From positions 1-64,000 of the forward strand of contig UQWL01000007.1 of NCBI GenBank assembly GCA_900544715.1: a DNA stretch of 64,000 nt. The letters are read 5' to 3'. The notes beneath the pieces are model-generated. The model did no database searches, was not told where the DNA came from, and worked only from the letters and a program-made list of their open reading frames with translations. Positions 43,368-52,829 of this stretch are shown here, in pieces. The stretch's first letter is position 1, and each line of letters opens with the position of its first letter. The position numbers were made by a program, and so were the translations under genes. The DNA comes from an uncultured Oscillospiraceae bacterium. GTDB lineage: Bacteria > Bacillota > Clostridia > Oscillospirales > Acutalibacteraceae.

Positions 43368-44157
43368 TTATATTGGCAGTGAGCTGTATAAAACCTTCCG
43401 TCGGAAATATACGAAAATTGCGCTGGCAGTCATTGCGCTGCTTTGTATTGCCGGCAACGCATTGGTGCGCATGGTTTTTTCGATGGCGGGCACGCTGGAT
43501 TCCGCTTACCCGTTCTATCTTGGCATTATGCTTATGCCAATGTGCTTTGCGCTTTTAACGATCGTTGTGGATGCGGTGTTTTCCGATGAATATAAATATG
43601 GTACGCTCAAAAACACCATTTCGTTCGGCATCAGCCGTGCAGAGATTTATTTTGGCAAGCTGATTGTGGAGATCATCCTGATGCTTTCTACCATTGCGCT
43701 GGTGCTGGTGGTTTATACGGCGAGCGGGCTGCTTTTCTCGCAGATCGGCGCACACGGGGCGATCGAATGGCAGGCGGTGCGCCTCTTTTTGGAAAAAACC
43801 GCGCTTTCCCTGCCGCTGTGGCTCGGTATGCTCGGTATTCTGAACCTTTTGGTGTTCTCATTCCGCAGCAATACGCTTTTCGGCTTCAGCGCGATGATTG
43901 TGTTCTCCTTCCCCGGGCCAGTGCTTGGCCTGATGAGGGGCGTGGTGCCCGAGCTCGGCACGCTTTATAAGCTGACGCTCGCCAGGCAGTTTGAGCAGCT
44001 CACCGGCGGCGCGGGCTTTCTGCTGGGCGGCCCCGGGCCGGCGGCACGCCCCGTGGAGCCGGAGATCATCCCCTGGTGTATCCTGGTGGGGCTTGCATGG
44101 TTTGTGCTGTCCTCCATTGCCGGATGCCTGCTCTTCCGGCGCAGGGAGATTAAATAA
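43360..44157 (+). CDS. ABC-2 type permease (BcrB/LanE-like)
   Basis: 265 residues with six predicted membrane helices; begins MLNYIGSELYKTFRRKYTK, a typical start of ABC-2 permeases. ATG at 43360 has GGAGAGGAGG upstream. Works with the ATPase encoded before it in exporting or shielding against a peptide. Confidence 0.85.
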   Translation: MLNYIGSELYKTFRRKYTKIALAVIALLCIAGNALVRMVFSMAGTLDSAYPFYLGIMLMPMCFALLTIVVDAVFSDEYKYGTLKNTISFGISRAEIYFGKLIVEIILMLSTIALVLVVYTASGLLFSQIGAHGAIEWQAVRLFLEKTALSLPLWLGMLGILNLLVFSFRSNTLFGFSAMIVFSFPGPVLGLMRGVVPELGTLYKLTLARQFEQLTGGAGFLLGGPGPAARPVEPEIIPWCILVGLAWFVLSSIAGCLLFRRREIK

Positions 44158-44179
44158 AGTTGAAAAGAAGAGGGCGGTC

Positions 44180-45079
44180 ATGATGATGCTGTTTACCATT
44201 TTATTCGGGGCGCTGGCGGCATTGTTTGCCGCCCTGTTCTTTTTGCAGCGGGCCAATCTCCGCCGGGCGCGCAGGGCGCTCGGGCAGATCAATCAGGAGG
44301 GCGGCAACCGCCGCCTGCACCTCTCCTCTCCGGATGGGGAGCTGGAAGCTCTTTTTGAGGAGATCAACCGGGCGCTCGACCGGCGGCAGAGCGAGGAGAT
44401 CCAGCATATGCTTGCAGAGAAAGAATTGCGCCGTCAGATCGCCAATATCTCCCACGATCTGCGCACGCCGCTCACCTCGATCATCGGCTACCTACAGCTT
44501 GCGCAGGCTGAGGGAACGCCCACGGAGGAACGCGCACATGCGCTGGAGGTGATCGGCGCACGCACACGCTCTCTGCAAATGCTCATCAGCGGTTTCTACG
44601 ATCTCTCCCGGCTGGATGCAAATGAATACAGCCTCAGCTTGCAGCAGGTGGATTTGGGCCGGCCTCTCTGTGCGCAGCTCGCCTCCTTTTACGATGATTT
44701 TACCCGTAAAAACCTTGTGATGCACGTGGAGGTGCCTCAGCGCCTGCCGCTCGTGCTGGCGGATGAGGATGCCGCACAGCGTATTTTTGTAAACCTCCTT
44801 CAAAATGTGCTGCGGTATGCAGAGAGCGAGGTGTGGGTTACGGCGCGCGGGGGCGCCGCCGTGACGACCGTGTTTACCAATGACACCAGCTTGATCTCCC
44901 AGGAGGATGTACCGCATGTTTTTGACCGGTTTTACACCGGAGATCAAACGCGCAGCGGGCGCAATACGGGGCTTGGCCTTGCAATCGTGAAGCGGCTTGC
45001 AGAGCAGATGGGCTGTGAGATCCGGGCCTCTCTGGCTGGAAACAGGTTTTCCATCTCTATTTTATGGAAGACGATTTAG
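44180..45079 (+). CDS. Short-sensor histidine kinase
   Basis: 299 residues: one membrane helix (3-23), short linker, HisKA with His92 in ISHDLRTPLTSI, and HATPase with NTGLGLAIVKRL. It has no extracellular sensing domain, as in kinases that sense through a partner ABC transporter (BceS-like idea). The start at 44180 has GAGGG upstream; the gene follows the permease by 22 bp. Confidence 0.88.
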   Translation: MMMLFTILFGALAALFAALFFLQRANLRRARRALGQINQEGGNRRLHLSSPDGELEALFEEINRALDRRQSEEIQHMLAEKELRRQIANISHDLRTPLTSIIGYLQLAQAEGTPTEERAHALEVIGARTRSLQMLISGFYDLSRLDANEYSLSLQQVDLGRPLCAQLASFYDDFTRKNLVMHVEVPQRLPLVLADEDAAQRIFVNLLQNVLRYAESEVWVTARGGAAVTTVFTNDTSLISQEDVPHVFDRFYTGDQTRSGRNTGLGLAIVKRLAEQMGCEIRASLAGNRFSISILWKTI

Positions 45080-45276
45080 GATAACGCTCGCTTGCTTTGT
45101 TTTTAAGAATACGGATAGGAATATTTAATACTTGAACATGCGTTTTGTTGATTATTTCGCTGGCCTCTTATTTTAAAAGGTATAAAATAGGGGCATACGG
45201 CGTAAGCGGTCGAATAAATGAGCCCCAAGGGGGGGCGAACGCGCGTCGGAAATAGAACGGCAAGAGGTGTGGCGGT

Positions 45277-45948
45277 ATGAAAACAGGTAAAAAAGGCGCG
45301 GCGGGAAAGGCGTTTGCACAGGGAATGGGTTTTTATAAGCTGACTTGGATTTTTGTTATTTGCTGTGTGCTTGGGTTCGCGGTGGAGACGGCCTGGTGCT
45401 ATCTCCGCTTCGGCTATATCGAAAGCAGAAAGTCATTGATATACGGCCCACTGAGCGTAGCCTATGGCCTGGGCGGCATCATCCTGAGCGTAACACTCAA
45501 CCGATTTCGGCATTCCTCTAAATGGAAGATTTTCTTGGTGACTTTTGTGATCGGGACAGCGGCGGAATATATTTTTTCCTGGGGGGAAGAGCTGTTTTTC
45601 GGGCATGTATCATGGGATTACAGTAACGTTCCCTTCAATATTAACGGGCGCGTCTGCCTGCTTTATTCTGTTTTTTGGGGTGCTCTGGGGCTTGTTTGGG
45701 TGAAATACGTGATGCCCGTAATGGATCGATGGATCGAAAAAGTGCCTCGGACATTGGGTATTGTGCTGACTTGGGTGTTCATCGTTTTTTTCATCGCGGA
45801 TGTGATCCTTTCCGCGAGCGCTGCGACCCGGAAGAACGCCCGCGCGGACGGGATTTTACCTGCAAATAAATATGATCAGTTTTTGGATCGTCATTACCCG
45901 GATGAACGCATGGACAAAATCTATGCGAACGCACAGAAGGTAGAATAG
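45277..45948 (+). CDS. CmpB-like membrane protein (putative ABC-transporter type IV family)
   Basis: 223 residues, about five membrane helices. Family hallmarks: WCYLRFGYIESRKSLIYGPLSVAYG, and WDYSNVPFNINGRVCLLYSVFWG. Proteins of this family are common in Clostridia and of unknown role. The 197-bp region before it (45080-45276) contains a TATAAA-like -10 near 45180 and a GGGGC...GCCCC pair but nothing firmly assigned. Confidence 0.75.
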   Translation: MKTGKKGAAGKAFAQGMGFYKLTWIFVICCVLGFAVETAWCYLRFGYIESRKSLIYGPLSVAYGLGGIILSVTLNRFRHSSKWKIFLVTFVIGTAAEYIFSWGEELFFGHVSWDYSNVPFNINGRVCLLYSVFWGALGLVWVKYVMPVMDRWIEKVPRTLGIVLTWVFIVFFIADVILSASAATRKNARADGILPANKYDQFLDRHYPDERMDKIYANAQKVE

Positions 45949-46105
45949 ACGAGCATATTCACGAATAACGCGGTGGGCGGTGTGTTCTTCAGAGAATTGA
46001 TGAAAATATCTATCCAAAACCTCTCAAATCATGTATAATCAATCCAAATAGCGCAGGGAGGCGAAATGCTCTGTGGAAAAATTGATTCAATTTGAGAGGA
46101 GAAGG

Positions 46106-48541
46106 ATGAAACCGATGAACGTGAAAGAATTGGTGGAAAAGATGACGCTGGAGGAAAAAATCGAGATGTGCTCCGGCGTGGATTTTTGGCATCTCAAGGG
46201 CATTGAGCGTCTGGGAATTCCATCCATCATGGTCAGCGACGGCCCGCACGGCCTGCGCAAGCAGTCGGATAAGGCTGATAACCTTGGCATCAACGACTCG
46301 ATTCAGGCAGTCTGTTTCCCAACGGCGGCCGGCACGGCGAGCTCTTTTAACCGGGCGCTCCTGCGCAGCCTTGGCGAAACGCTCGGCGAGGAATGCCAGG
46401 CGGAGCATGTGGCGATCCTACTGGGCCCGGCCGTGAATATTAAGCGCTCGCCGCTTTGCGGGCGCAATTTTGAGTATTTTTCAGAAGACCCGTATCTGGC
46501 GGGTGAGATGGCGTCAAGCTACATCAGCGGTGTGCAGAGTAAACACGTCGGCACGAGCATCAAGCATTTCGCCGTGAATAACCAGGAGCGCAGGCGCATG
46601 ACGGTTTCCGCTGTGACAGATGAGCGCGCGCTGCGCGAAATCTATTTCCCCGCCTTTGAGGCGGCGGTAAAGCAGGCGCAGCCATGGACAGTGATGTGCT
46701 CCTATAACCGCATCAATGGTGTTTACTCCTCAGAGAACGAGTGGCTGCTCGACCAGGTGCTGCGTAAGGATTGGGGCTTCCAGGGCTTTGTCATGACGGA
46801 CTGGGGCGCGGCGAATGACCATGTTGAGGGCGTCAAGGCCGGGCTGGAGCTGGAAATGCCGTCGAGCGGTGGAGTTAACAGCGCGCGCATCCGCAAGGGT
46901 GTTCAGGAGGGGCGCATCAGGGAGGAAACGCTTGACCGCGCGGTGCAGCGCATCCTGGAGATTGTGTTCCGCTATGCGGAAAACCGGGATGAAGCGGCCG
47001 TCTTTGATCGGGCGGCGGACCATGAAAAGGCGCACCAGGCGGCGCTGGAAACGATGGTATTGCTCAAAAACGAGGGCGCCCTGCCGCTCCGGAAGGATCA
47101 AAAAATTGCCTTTATTGGTGGCTTTGCGGAGCGCCCGCGCTATCAGGGCGGCGGCAGTTCGCACATCAACGCCTACCGTGTGGACAGCGCCTTGGAGGCG
47201 GTGCAGGGCAAGGCGGATGTTATCTACGCCAAGGGCTTCGACACAGAGGGAGACAGCCTGGATGAAACGCTGCTGCGCGAAGCGGTTGCCGCCGCAAAAA
47301 CGGCTCAGGTGGCCGTGATTTTTGCCGGCCTGCCGGACTCCTTTGAATCGGAAGGGTTTGACCGCAAGCACCTGAACCTCCCGCGCTGCCAGAACCGTGT
47401 GATCGAAGCGGTCAGCAAGGCACAGCCGAATACAGTGGTCGTGCTGCACAACGGCTCCCCGGTGCTGATGCCCTGGCTCGGCAGCGTAAACGCCGTGCTG
47501 GAATCTTATCTCGGCGGCGAAGCGGTCGGGCAGGCGCAGATCGACCTGCTCTTTGGGGAGGCCAACCCCTGCGCGAAGCTGGCGGAAACCTTCCCGCTTT
47601 CGCTTGCCGATACGCCGTGCGCAAACTATTTCCCCGGCGGCCCTCTGACAGTGGAATACAGGGAGAGTATTTATGTAGGTTACCGCTATTATGATAAGGC
47701 GGAAAAACAGGTGCTGTTCCCCTTTGGGCACGGCCTTTCCTACACGCAGTTTGCCTACAGCGGCTTAAAGCTCGATAAAACCCGCTTCAAGGCGGAAAAT
47801 GGCCTGACGCTCACCTTCCGCGTGCGCAATACCGGCGAGTGGGATGGCGCGGAGGTTGCGCAGGTTTATGTGGCGGATGTGGAGAGCTCCGTTTTCAAAG
47901 CGCCGAAGGAGCTCAAGGGCTTTGAAAAGGTATTTCTTAAGGCAGGCGAGGAAAAAACGGTGGAAATCCACCTGGATGAGCGGGCCTTTGCATATTACGA
48001 TACGCAGGCGAAGGCCTGGCGGGTGGAAAGCGGAAAGTATCAGATCCTCGTAGGCTCCTCCAGCCGGGATATCCGCCTGACGGGCAGCGCGCAGGTGCTC
48101 GGCACCCCTGCCCCTAAGGGGGAGCCGGAGGCAAAGAAGCTGCTGCCAACCTATTATGACGGGCGTTTCGACCGCGTTCCGGATGCGGAATTTGAGGCCC
48201 TGCTTGGCCATCCGATCCCCCGTTCCTGGCGCGATCCGTCTGAGCCCTTTACCCGCGACAACACGATTGACGATGCAAAGAACACGCGCTGGGGCCGCAA
48301 AATCATGAAGCTGATCCGCAGATTTGCGAAAATGGACGGCATTTCAACGGACGAGATGGCAGTGGCGATGATTGCGGAAATGCCCATCCATAACCTTGCA
48401 ACGATGTCGCAGGGCGCGGTAACCGAGGAGATGGAAGAAGCGATCGTGATGCTTTTTAACGATCAGAAGCCTGCAAAGGCGTTCGGCATCCTGATCTCCG
48501 GCGCGGTGAATGCGCTGAAAAAAGTGAAACAGCTGCTGTAG
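46106..48541 (+). CDS. GH3 beta-glucosidase
   Basis: 811 residues. Domains: (beta/alpha)8 barrel with KHF motif (153-155) and nucleophile Asp232 in GFVMTDWGA; the alpha/beta sandwich domain (about 320-520); fibronectin-type domain near 590-660 (GAEVAQVYV...KELKGFEKV); and a C-terminal helical tail of about 120 residues seen in many clostridial GH3 enzymes. No signal peptide, so it cleaves imported beta-glucosides (possibly beta-xylosides). ATG at 46106 follows GAGGAGAAGG; an upstream GTG at 46073 is less likely. A TATAAT -10 lies at 46034-46039 with a poor -35. Confidence 0.9.
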   Translation: MKPMNVKELVEKMTLEEKIEMCSGVDFWHLKGIERLGIPSIMVSDGPHGLRKQSDKADNLGINDSIQAVCFPTAAGTASSFNRALLRSLGETLGEECQAEHVAILLGPAVNIKRSPLCGRNFEYFSEDPYLAGEMASSYISGVQSKHVGTSIKHFAVNNQERRRMTVSAVTDERALREIYFPAFEAAVKQAQPWTVMCSYNRINGVYSSENEWLLDQVLRKDWGFQGFVMTDWGAANDHVEGVKAGLELEMPSSGGVNSARIRKGVQEGRIREETLDRAVQRILEIVFRYAENRDEAAVFDRAADHEKAHQAALETMVLLKNEGALPLRKDQKIAFIGGFAERPRYQGGGSSHINAYRVDSALEAVQGKADVIYAKGFDTEGDSLDETLLREAVAAAKTAQVAVIFAGLPDSFESEGFDRKHLNLPRCQNRVIEAVSKAQPNTVVVLHNGSPVLMPWLGSVNAVLESYLGGEAVGQAQIDLLFGEANPCAKLAETFPLSLADTPCANYFPGGPLTVEYRESIYVGYRYYDKAEKQVLFPFGHGLSYTQFAYSGLKLDKTRFKAENGLTLTFRVRNTGEWDGAEVAQVYVADVESSVFKAPKELKGFEKVFLKAGEEKTVEIHLDERAFAYYDTQAKAWRVESGKYQILVGSSSRDIRLTGSAQVLGTPAPKGEPEAKKLLPTYYDGRFDRVPDAEFEALLGHPIPRSWRDPSEPFTRDNTIDDAKNTRWGRKIMKLIRRFAKMDGISTDEMAVAMIAEMPIHNLATMSQGAVTEEMEEAIVMLFNDQKPAKAFGILISGAVNALKKVKQLL

Positions 48542-48597
48542 CAAAGCTGCAAAGCCCGCTCCATAGAAATAAAGCGAAAAAATTGTAAAAAGTGCGA

Positions 48598-48636
48598 TTT
48601 TGGGCGCAGATACGCAAGCTGTATCCGCGCCCAAAA
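48598..48636 (+). terminator. Terminator after GH3
   Basis: TTTTGGGCGC...GATAC / GTATC...GCGCCCAAAA, a 15-bp stem with one bulge; the following T-run is weak. Confidence 0.7.
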
Positions 48637-49308
48637 GCTTGTTTCTAAGCAGTCAAAACGGATTATGCGAAGGAGATCCTAGACTATCGAAGAAGCCAAA
48701 TTGAAAAAAGTGCACAAAAAGCCTCGTTGCGAATTGCCTACGTAACCAGCGTCTATTTGCAGAATCTGATGGCGTGGCTCGCGAGGGGATTTGACTGCTA
48801 CGCAATGCGTAGCATGCGAGCGGTCAAACGAGCGGTCAAATTGTTTGAGCGCCGGTGACTATGCGCTTGCTTCGCAAGCACAGCGAGTTTTTTGGCGTCC
48901 CGCCAAACGGGTTCTATTGTGCATCAGCGCTTCTCGCTGTCGATGTGCCAGTGCCAAAGCGAACGCGTAGCGTTCACTTCCAGTTTCTTTGCACCCTTTT
49001 CTGTGCTTTATCCGGGGAATGGGGCTGTTGCAAAGTGCAAAGCATTTTGCAACAGAGTCACCCCCTTTCTCTATTGACGCATTGTTTTTTCGCATAACCA
49101 GGCATACAAAGCCGTATAAGTACTGTAGCGATTGTAATGGAAAGACGCCGCAGGCCGTTGAAAGTTCGATCCCCAAAAACACAAGGTTTGCCCGCCAGTA
49201 TCCCGGCGCAGAAATAAAAACGAAACCAGGCGGCAACTTTTTGCCCCCTGCACGGCTCTACTAAGGTAGAGAGCCATTGTAAAGCGGCCCGTCCGCAGGA
49301 GGAAAAGG
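48637..49308. other. Hairpin-rich non-coding region
   Basis: About 670 bp with no convincing gene. It holds many short perfect hairpins built from GC words: GCTACGCAATGCGTAGC (48799-48815), GCTTGCTTCGCAAGC near 48867, GAACGCGTAGCGTTC near 48961, and CTGTTGCAAA/TTTGCAACAG (49025-49055). Near 48812-48840 GAGCGGTCAAA occurs twice in tandem. A frame of 125 codons exists on the minus strand (48859-49236) but has no ribosome binding site and follows the hairpins. It resembles a cluster of interspersed repeats or decayed mobile DNA. Confidence 0.45.
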
Positions 49309-49917
49309 GTGAGGAAGTTGAAACAAGAATCGCTGGATGCCGCATTTACAAAGCTGTATGAAGAAACTTATGATACCGTGCTGCGCTATATCATCTGCCG
49401 CTGTGCAGCCCCGTCAGACATTGGCGACCTGGTGCAAAACACCTACCTGGCCCTTTATCAGCGCCTGCGCCGATCAGGAGAGCCCGTGCGTGATCCGCAG
49501 CATTATGTCATGCGCATCGCCCGCAATGAGCTTTATCATCATTATGGCGCCGCCAGCATGCTGCGAAACTGCCTGCCCGTTTTTTCCCCGCACGATGAGG
49601 AGGAATCCTTTGAAGCCGTCGAACGCGAGCTGCTGGATGTGGAGGCGGATCCAGATGACCAAGTCCTCTGCGATGAAATTTGGGAGTTCCTCTCCCGTGG
49701 CGATCCGCTGACCTTCCGCATTTTTATCCTTTATTTCTCGCAGGACCTGGGCTTATGTGAAATCGCACAGGCCCTCCATGTCAATGAAAACACTGTCAAA
49801 AGCCGTCTGTACCGCACGCTCAAGAAATTAAAAGAAACATTCCAATGGCAGGAGGATGAGGCGCTGCATGAAACGAAGAGATTTATTCCGGCAGGCGATG
49901 AATCAGCATCTACCTGA
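49309..49917 (+). CDS. ECF-type RNA polymerase sigma factor
   Basis: 202 residues. Region 2: DIGDLVQNTYLALYQRL; region 4: GLCEIAQALHVNENTVKSRLYRTLKKLKE. GTG start with GGAGG 6 bp upstream. Region 4 is followed by a short C-terminal tail. The next gene overlaps by 50 bp and encodes a membrane protein that is probably its anti-sigma factor. Confidence 0.88.
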   Translation: MRKLKQESLDAAFTKLYEETYDTVLRYIICRCAAPSDIGDLVQNTYLALYQRLRRSGEPVRDPQHYVMRIARNELYHHYGAASMLRNCLPVFSPHDEEESFEAVERELLDVEADPDDQVLCDEIWEFLSRGDPLTFRIFILYFSQDLGLCEIAQALHVNENTVKSRLYRTLKKLKETFQWQEDEALHETKRFIPAGDESAST

Positions 49918-50875
49918 CCAAAAAAATATACTGAATACCATTCTTGCTGAGGCGCCCACATCAGCACCCCGCCATACCGGCGGAAAGCGAGCCTTTGCCG
50001 CAGTGCTGGCGGCAGTGCTATTGGCTGCCAGCGGAACGCTCTATTATTTTTTCGGCCAGCCCCATGAGCGCCAGCCCGAAATTGTAGAAAGCGCGGAACT
50101 CCGCCTCTTTGCCGCTGGCAACACTGCTGTGCCGGAGAGCGCCACCGAATTAGAGCCCAATATTGAGTTTCAGATGCCTATGTGGGGAAGCTGGCTCGAT
50201 GAAAATTCAGGCGGCGCATCCGCAGGCTCACTCACACCGATAGAGCAGCGCAGCGCGCTCGGCATCCGGGGGGAAGGCCTCCAGTCCTATACCATCTCCT
50301 GTGATAACGGCCGCCTCGTCTACTGCCCGGAAGTTCACTCCGAGTTGCTGCAAAAAGCGGTCAATGGAGAGGGGAGCCCCTCTGAATCCCGCTATATGTC
50401 CTATATTTTCCTGCCAGCGGGGGTCTCCCTTCAGGAAGCTTCCACACATGCGCTGAAAAGCGACGCCGCCTACTTTGAGCAGATTTTGAAAGCCGAGAGC
50501 TATCAATCGCTGCGGGACCGCTATTTTGACGGCGCGGAAGTCAGCCTGGATGGCGCCAGCTTATCCATTTTGCAAACAGACTCCGGCGGGGTCATCCTCA
50601 GCGCTCTGCGCACGGGATGGGAGCAAGACCCGCTGCCGCAATACGCCGGCCAATCAATTACTGTCATGCGCCCGCAGGAAAGCGCGGGGATCAATTGGGA
50701 GCCCTCCACGGAAGATTACCGCAAGTTTTATGGGAATGAACCATTCTCCTATGCGGATTTTGGCTCGGCTACCATCACCGTCCACGCACAATTCCGGGGC
50801 GGTAAACAAGTGGAAAAGCATCTGTTCGTCTATTTCAGCGAGGATGGCTATCAAACCTATAAGCTGTTGGATTGA
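49868..50875 (+). CDS. Membrane protein, probable anti-sigma factor
   Basis: 335 residues. A short cytoplasmic N-terminus, one membrane helix (about 39-60) and a large extracytoplasmic domain of unknown family. The ATG at 49868 has GAGG 6 bp upstream; an ATG 12 bp earlier sits too close to its AGGAGG. Position (overlapping an ECF sigma gene) and topology fit an anti-sigma factor that releases the sigma on an envelope signal. No zinc-binding HxxxCxxC motif is seen, so the class is unassigned. Confidence 0.65.
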   Translation: MKRRDLFRQAMNQHLPDQKNILNTILAEAPTSAPRHTGGKRAFAAVLAAVLLAASGTLYYFFGQPHERQPEIVESAELRLFAAGNTAVPESATELEPNIEFQMPMWGSWLDENSGGASAGSLTPIEQRSALGIRGEGLQSYTISCDNGRLVYCPEVHSELLQKAVNGEGSPSESRYMSYIFLPAGVSLQEASTHALKSDAAYFEQILKAESYQSLRDRYFDGAEVSLDGASLSILQTDSGGVILSALRTGWEQDPLPQYAGQSITVMRPQESAGINWEPSTEDYRKFYGNEPFSYADFGSATITVHAQFRGGKQVEKHLFVYFSEDGYQTYKLLD

Positions 50876-50910
50876 TCAGGCCGTTCTTTGCGACCAGAAA
50901 AAGAATCGAC

Positions 50911-50959
50911 AAATCCCCCTCTGATGTAGTCGTATGTTTCTACAGCAGGGGGGGTTTTT
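50911..50959 (+). terminator. Terminator after the ECF module
   Basis: AAATCCCCCTCTGATGTAG pairs with CTACAGCAGGGGGG (50911-50954) with an internal loop, then TTTTTG. Confidence 0.75.
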
Positions 50960-51159
50960 GTCAAAAGCAGGGGGAAAGGAGGGCATTGCTCTTCACCGTC
51001 GTGGAGTTGCAGCAAGCAGAACAGGCCTTCTAAAAACACATTGCCCTGCCCCATTGCCTGCGTAAACCTGGGAACCTTTAAGGCTTTGAAGCGCCGTTCC
51101 CTTTTGGATGCCGCTTTTTTCTCCGCTAAATGATCAGCTTCTTTTTCATTTGATAATTA

Positions 51160-51188
51160 TTGACATTTATGTAATATTTATGTATCAT
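51160..51188 (+). promoter_or_regulatory. Consensus promoter of the 27-aa gene
   Basis: TTGACA (51160-51165), 17 bp, TATCAT (51183-51188); start expected near 51195, leaving a 95-nt GC-rich, foldable leader. The rest of 50960-51159 shows no gene. Confidence 0.7.
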
Positions 51189-51289
51189 ATGATGAGCCGT
51201 CCGGTGATGTCGCTGCGCCGCCTAACAGCCGCGGCCGTCAACATATGCTTTCTGCATCAGGCCGTGGCTGGTTGAAAGGATGAATCGAT

Positions 51290-51373
51290 ATGGCCGACAC
51301 TATGATCCTCGTTGCGCTGCTTCTGATCCTCGCCACTGGTTACCTGCAAACCACACAGAGAAAACTCCGGTAA
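51290..51373 (+). CDS. Small single-pass membrane protein (27 aa)
   Basis: A 27-codon frame, MADTMILVALLLILATGYLQ plus the tail TTQRKLR: one hydrophobic helix (5-18) and a basic C-terminus, so a membrane peptide with its tail inside. GAAAGGAT lies 7 bp before the ATG, with a strong promoter upstream. No family recognised. Its transcript runs toward the convergent DUF2804 gene. Confidence 0.55.
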   Translation: MADTMILVALLLILATGYLQTTQRKLR

Positions 51374-51401
51374 AAACGCGCTGCACGCTTTGCGCATGCC
51401 G

Positions 51402-51437
51402 TAAAAACCGCCCGGCCCATTCCTCAGGCACGGGCGG
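51402..51437 (-). terminator. Terminator of the DUF2804 gene
   Basis: CCGCCCG (51408-51414) and CGGGCGG (51431-51437); on the minus strand TTTTTACGG follows the stem. Confidence 0.75.
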
Positions 51438-51486
51438 CTATCACAGAATGATCGGCTAAGCGGCAATCCTGCCGGACGGCTTTCCT

Positions 51487-52509
51487 TTAATACTTATTAT
51501 GTACATCCTCTGCGAAGCACATCAAATCCTTGATCTCCAAAACCGTGCCGTCATCGAGCACCGCCTTGCCGGACATCCGCCCAAACACCTGATGCTGATC
51601 GGTAACGATCAATTTCACGTCGATTTTTGCAGCACGGTCGAGCACCGGCACAAAATCCATTTCAAACCGCCCGTCTGAGGAGGTAAATGTCCATGGTTTC
51701 ATATAGTCACTTTTATCGATATGGAAGGTAATGTCGTCAAGCTTATGGCAAACGCCGTCGTAGAAGAGCATGTTTTCGCTCGCCGCGCTCGTATCGCCAA
51801 AGCCATAGCCGATATTGAAGCCGAAGGGTTTGCCGTTTACAACGCCATTGCCGGAGCCCCAATACCAGCGGTTGTCATACGTCCATACGCCGCGCCCCCA
51901 GTCGAGCGTGCCGAAATCCGTTTCCGGATGGAAAACGTACTCCTTGCCGTCAAACACCGCCTTGCCGCTTGCCCGCATGCAATTGATCTTCTGATTGTAA
52001 TAGAAAGCCGTCTCCTTTTCCTGCCACGGCGTAGCGATCACCATCGTATCCATCGGCGGCTGCTCCAGTGTGATATCGCAGGAGAAAGGCTTGCCGTCAC
52101 AGAAGTTTTTGAAATCACAGCGGATGCGGCGCTGCCCGTCCGTTTTGATAAATTCCATCGCCAGCCGCTTATCACGGTATACGACATTTCCCCTCGCCGA
52201 GGTGGAGGGCATTTTCATCTTCCCCATGGGGAAGGCGTTCAGGATGGTTTCCGTGTGCTCCCACGGTTTGGTAAAATCAAGCAGGGAAACGGACTGCAGG
52301 CCGATATATCCATCGTCCGACAGGGTAAATGCGCAGGCAAACTGATCGCTGAGCACCAGATAATAATCCCACTCCTTTATGCGGAATTTCGGCGCTTTGA
52401 TCGCCCTCCTGTCATACACCTGCACCAAATCCTTGGACCAGCCCGGTTCAATCAGCCGGCCGTTCGCATCTAGAAGCTGATGCCTTTGGGTCACTTCATG
52501 GTTTCTCAC
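51487..52509 (-). CDS. DUF2804 family protein
   Basis: 340 residues, no signal peptide or membrane helix. The family is recognised by its start HEVTQRHQLLDANGRLIEPGWS and the block WGRGVWTYDNRWYWGSGNG. Function unknown; the predicted fold is rich in beta strands. GTG start with GAGAGGAG 7 bp upstream. A TATAAT -10 lies on the minus strand at 52558-52553. Monocistronic. Confidence 0.85.
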   Translation of the reverse strand: MRNHEVTQRHQLLDANGRLIEPGWSKDLVQVYDRRAIKAPKFRIKEWDYYLVLSDQFACAFTLSDDGYIGLQSVSLLDFTKPWEHTETILNAFPMGKMKMPSTSARGNVVYRDKRLAMEFIKTDGQRRIRCDFKNFCDGKPFSCDITLEQPPMDTMVIATPWQEKETAFYYNQKINCMRASGKAVFDGKEYVFHPETDFGTLDWGRGVWTYDNRWYWGSGNGVVNGKPFGFNIGYGFGDTSAASENMLFYDGVCHKLDDITFHIDKSDYMKPWTFTSSDGRFEMDFVPVLDRAAKIDVKLIVTDQHQVFGRMSGKAVLDDGTVLEIKDLMCFAEDVHNKY

Positions 52510-52705
52510 GTTTGATCGCTCCTCTCAAATTGCTTGCAAAGCTCTTGTTGCCATTATAAACAATTTTGGGTGCAAAAGAAATGCCTTTTCATAAATATAT
52601 CCGAGTTTTCCAATCGAGTTAAACTTGCTCCGGCAGGCGCGCTTGCGGGGGGCCTTTCCCAGCCCCTTTTTCAGCGGCGGCGCCCTGAAAAAATGTGGCA
52701 AGCTC

Positions 52706-52733
52706 TTGCTTTTTTCGTCCTTTATGTTACAAT
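52706..52733 (+). promoter_or_regulatory. Promoter of the ferredoxin gene
   Basis: TTGCTT (52706-52711), 16 bp, TACAAT (52728-52733). The rest of the 52510-52829 gap is GC-rich with small hairpins and no gene. Confidence 0.65.
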
Positions 52734-52829
52734 GGGAAAGACAAGGAACCATCTTGGCGGGAGCGTTGCGGCCTTCTTTACCGCCGCCTTTTCGCCCCGG
52801 TTCTGAACAAAAAAGGAGGTACATCATCC

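Noticed and set aside
49130..49210. Possible tRNA suggested by an AGTTCGATCCCC word
   Set aside because: No cloverleaf could be drawn: acceptor and anticodon arms do not pair and no CCA end is in the right place.
48859..49236. A 125-codon minus-strand frame in the hairpin-rich region
   Set aside because: No ribosome binding site or promoter, crosses several perfect hairpins, and the translation shows no fold-like pattern.
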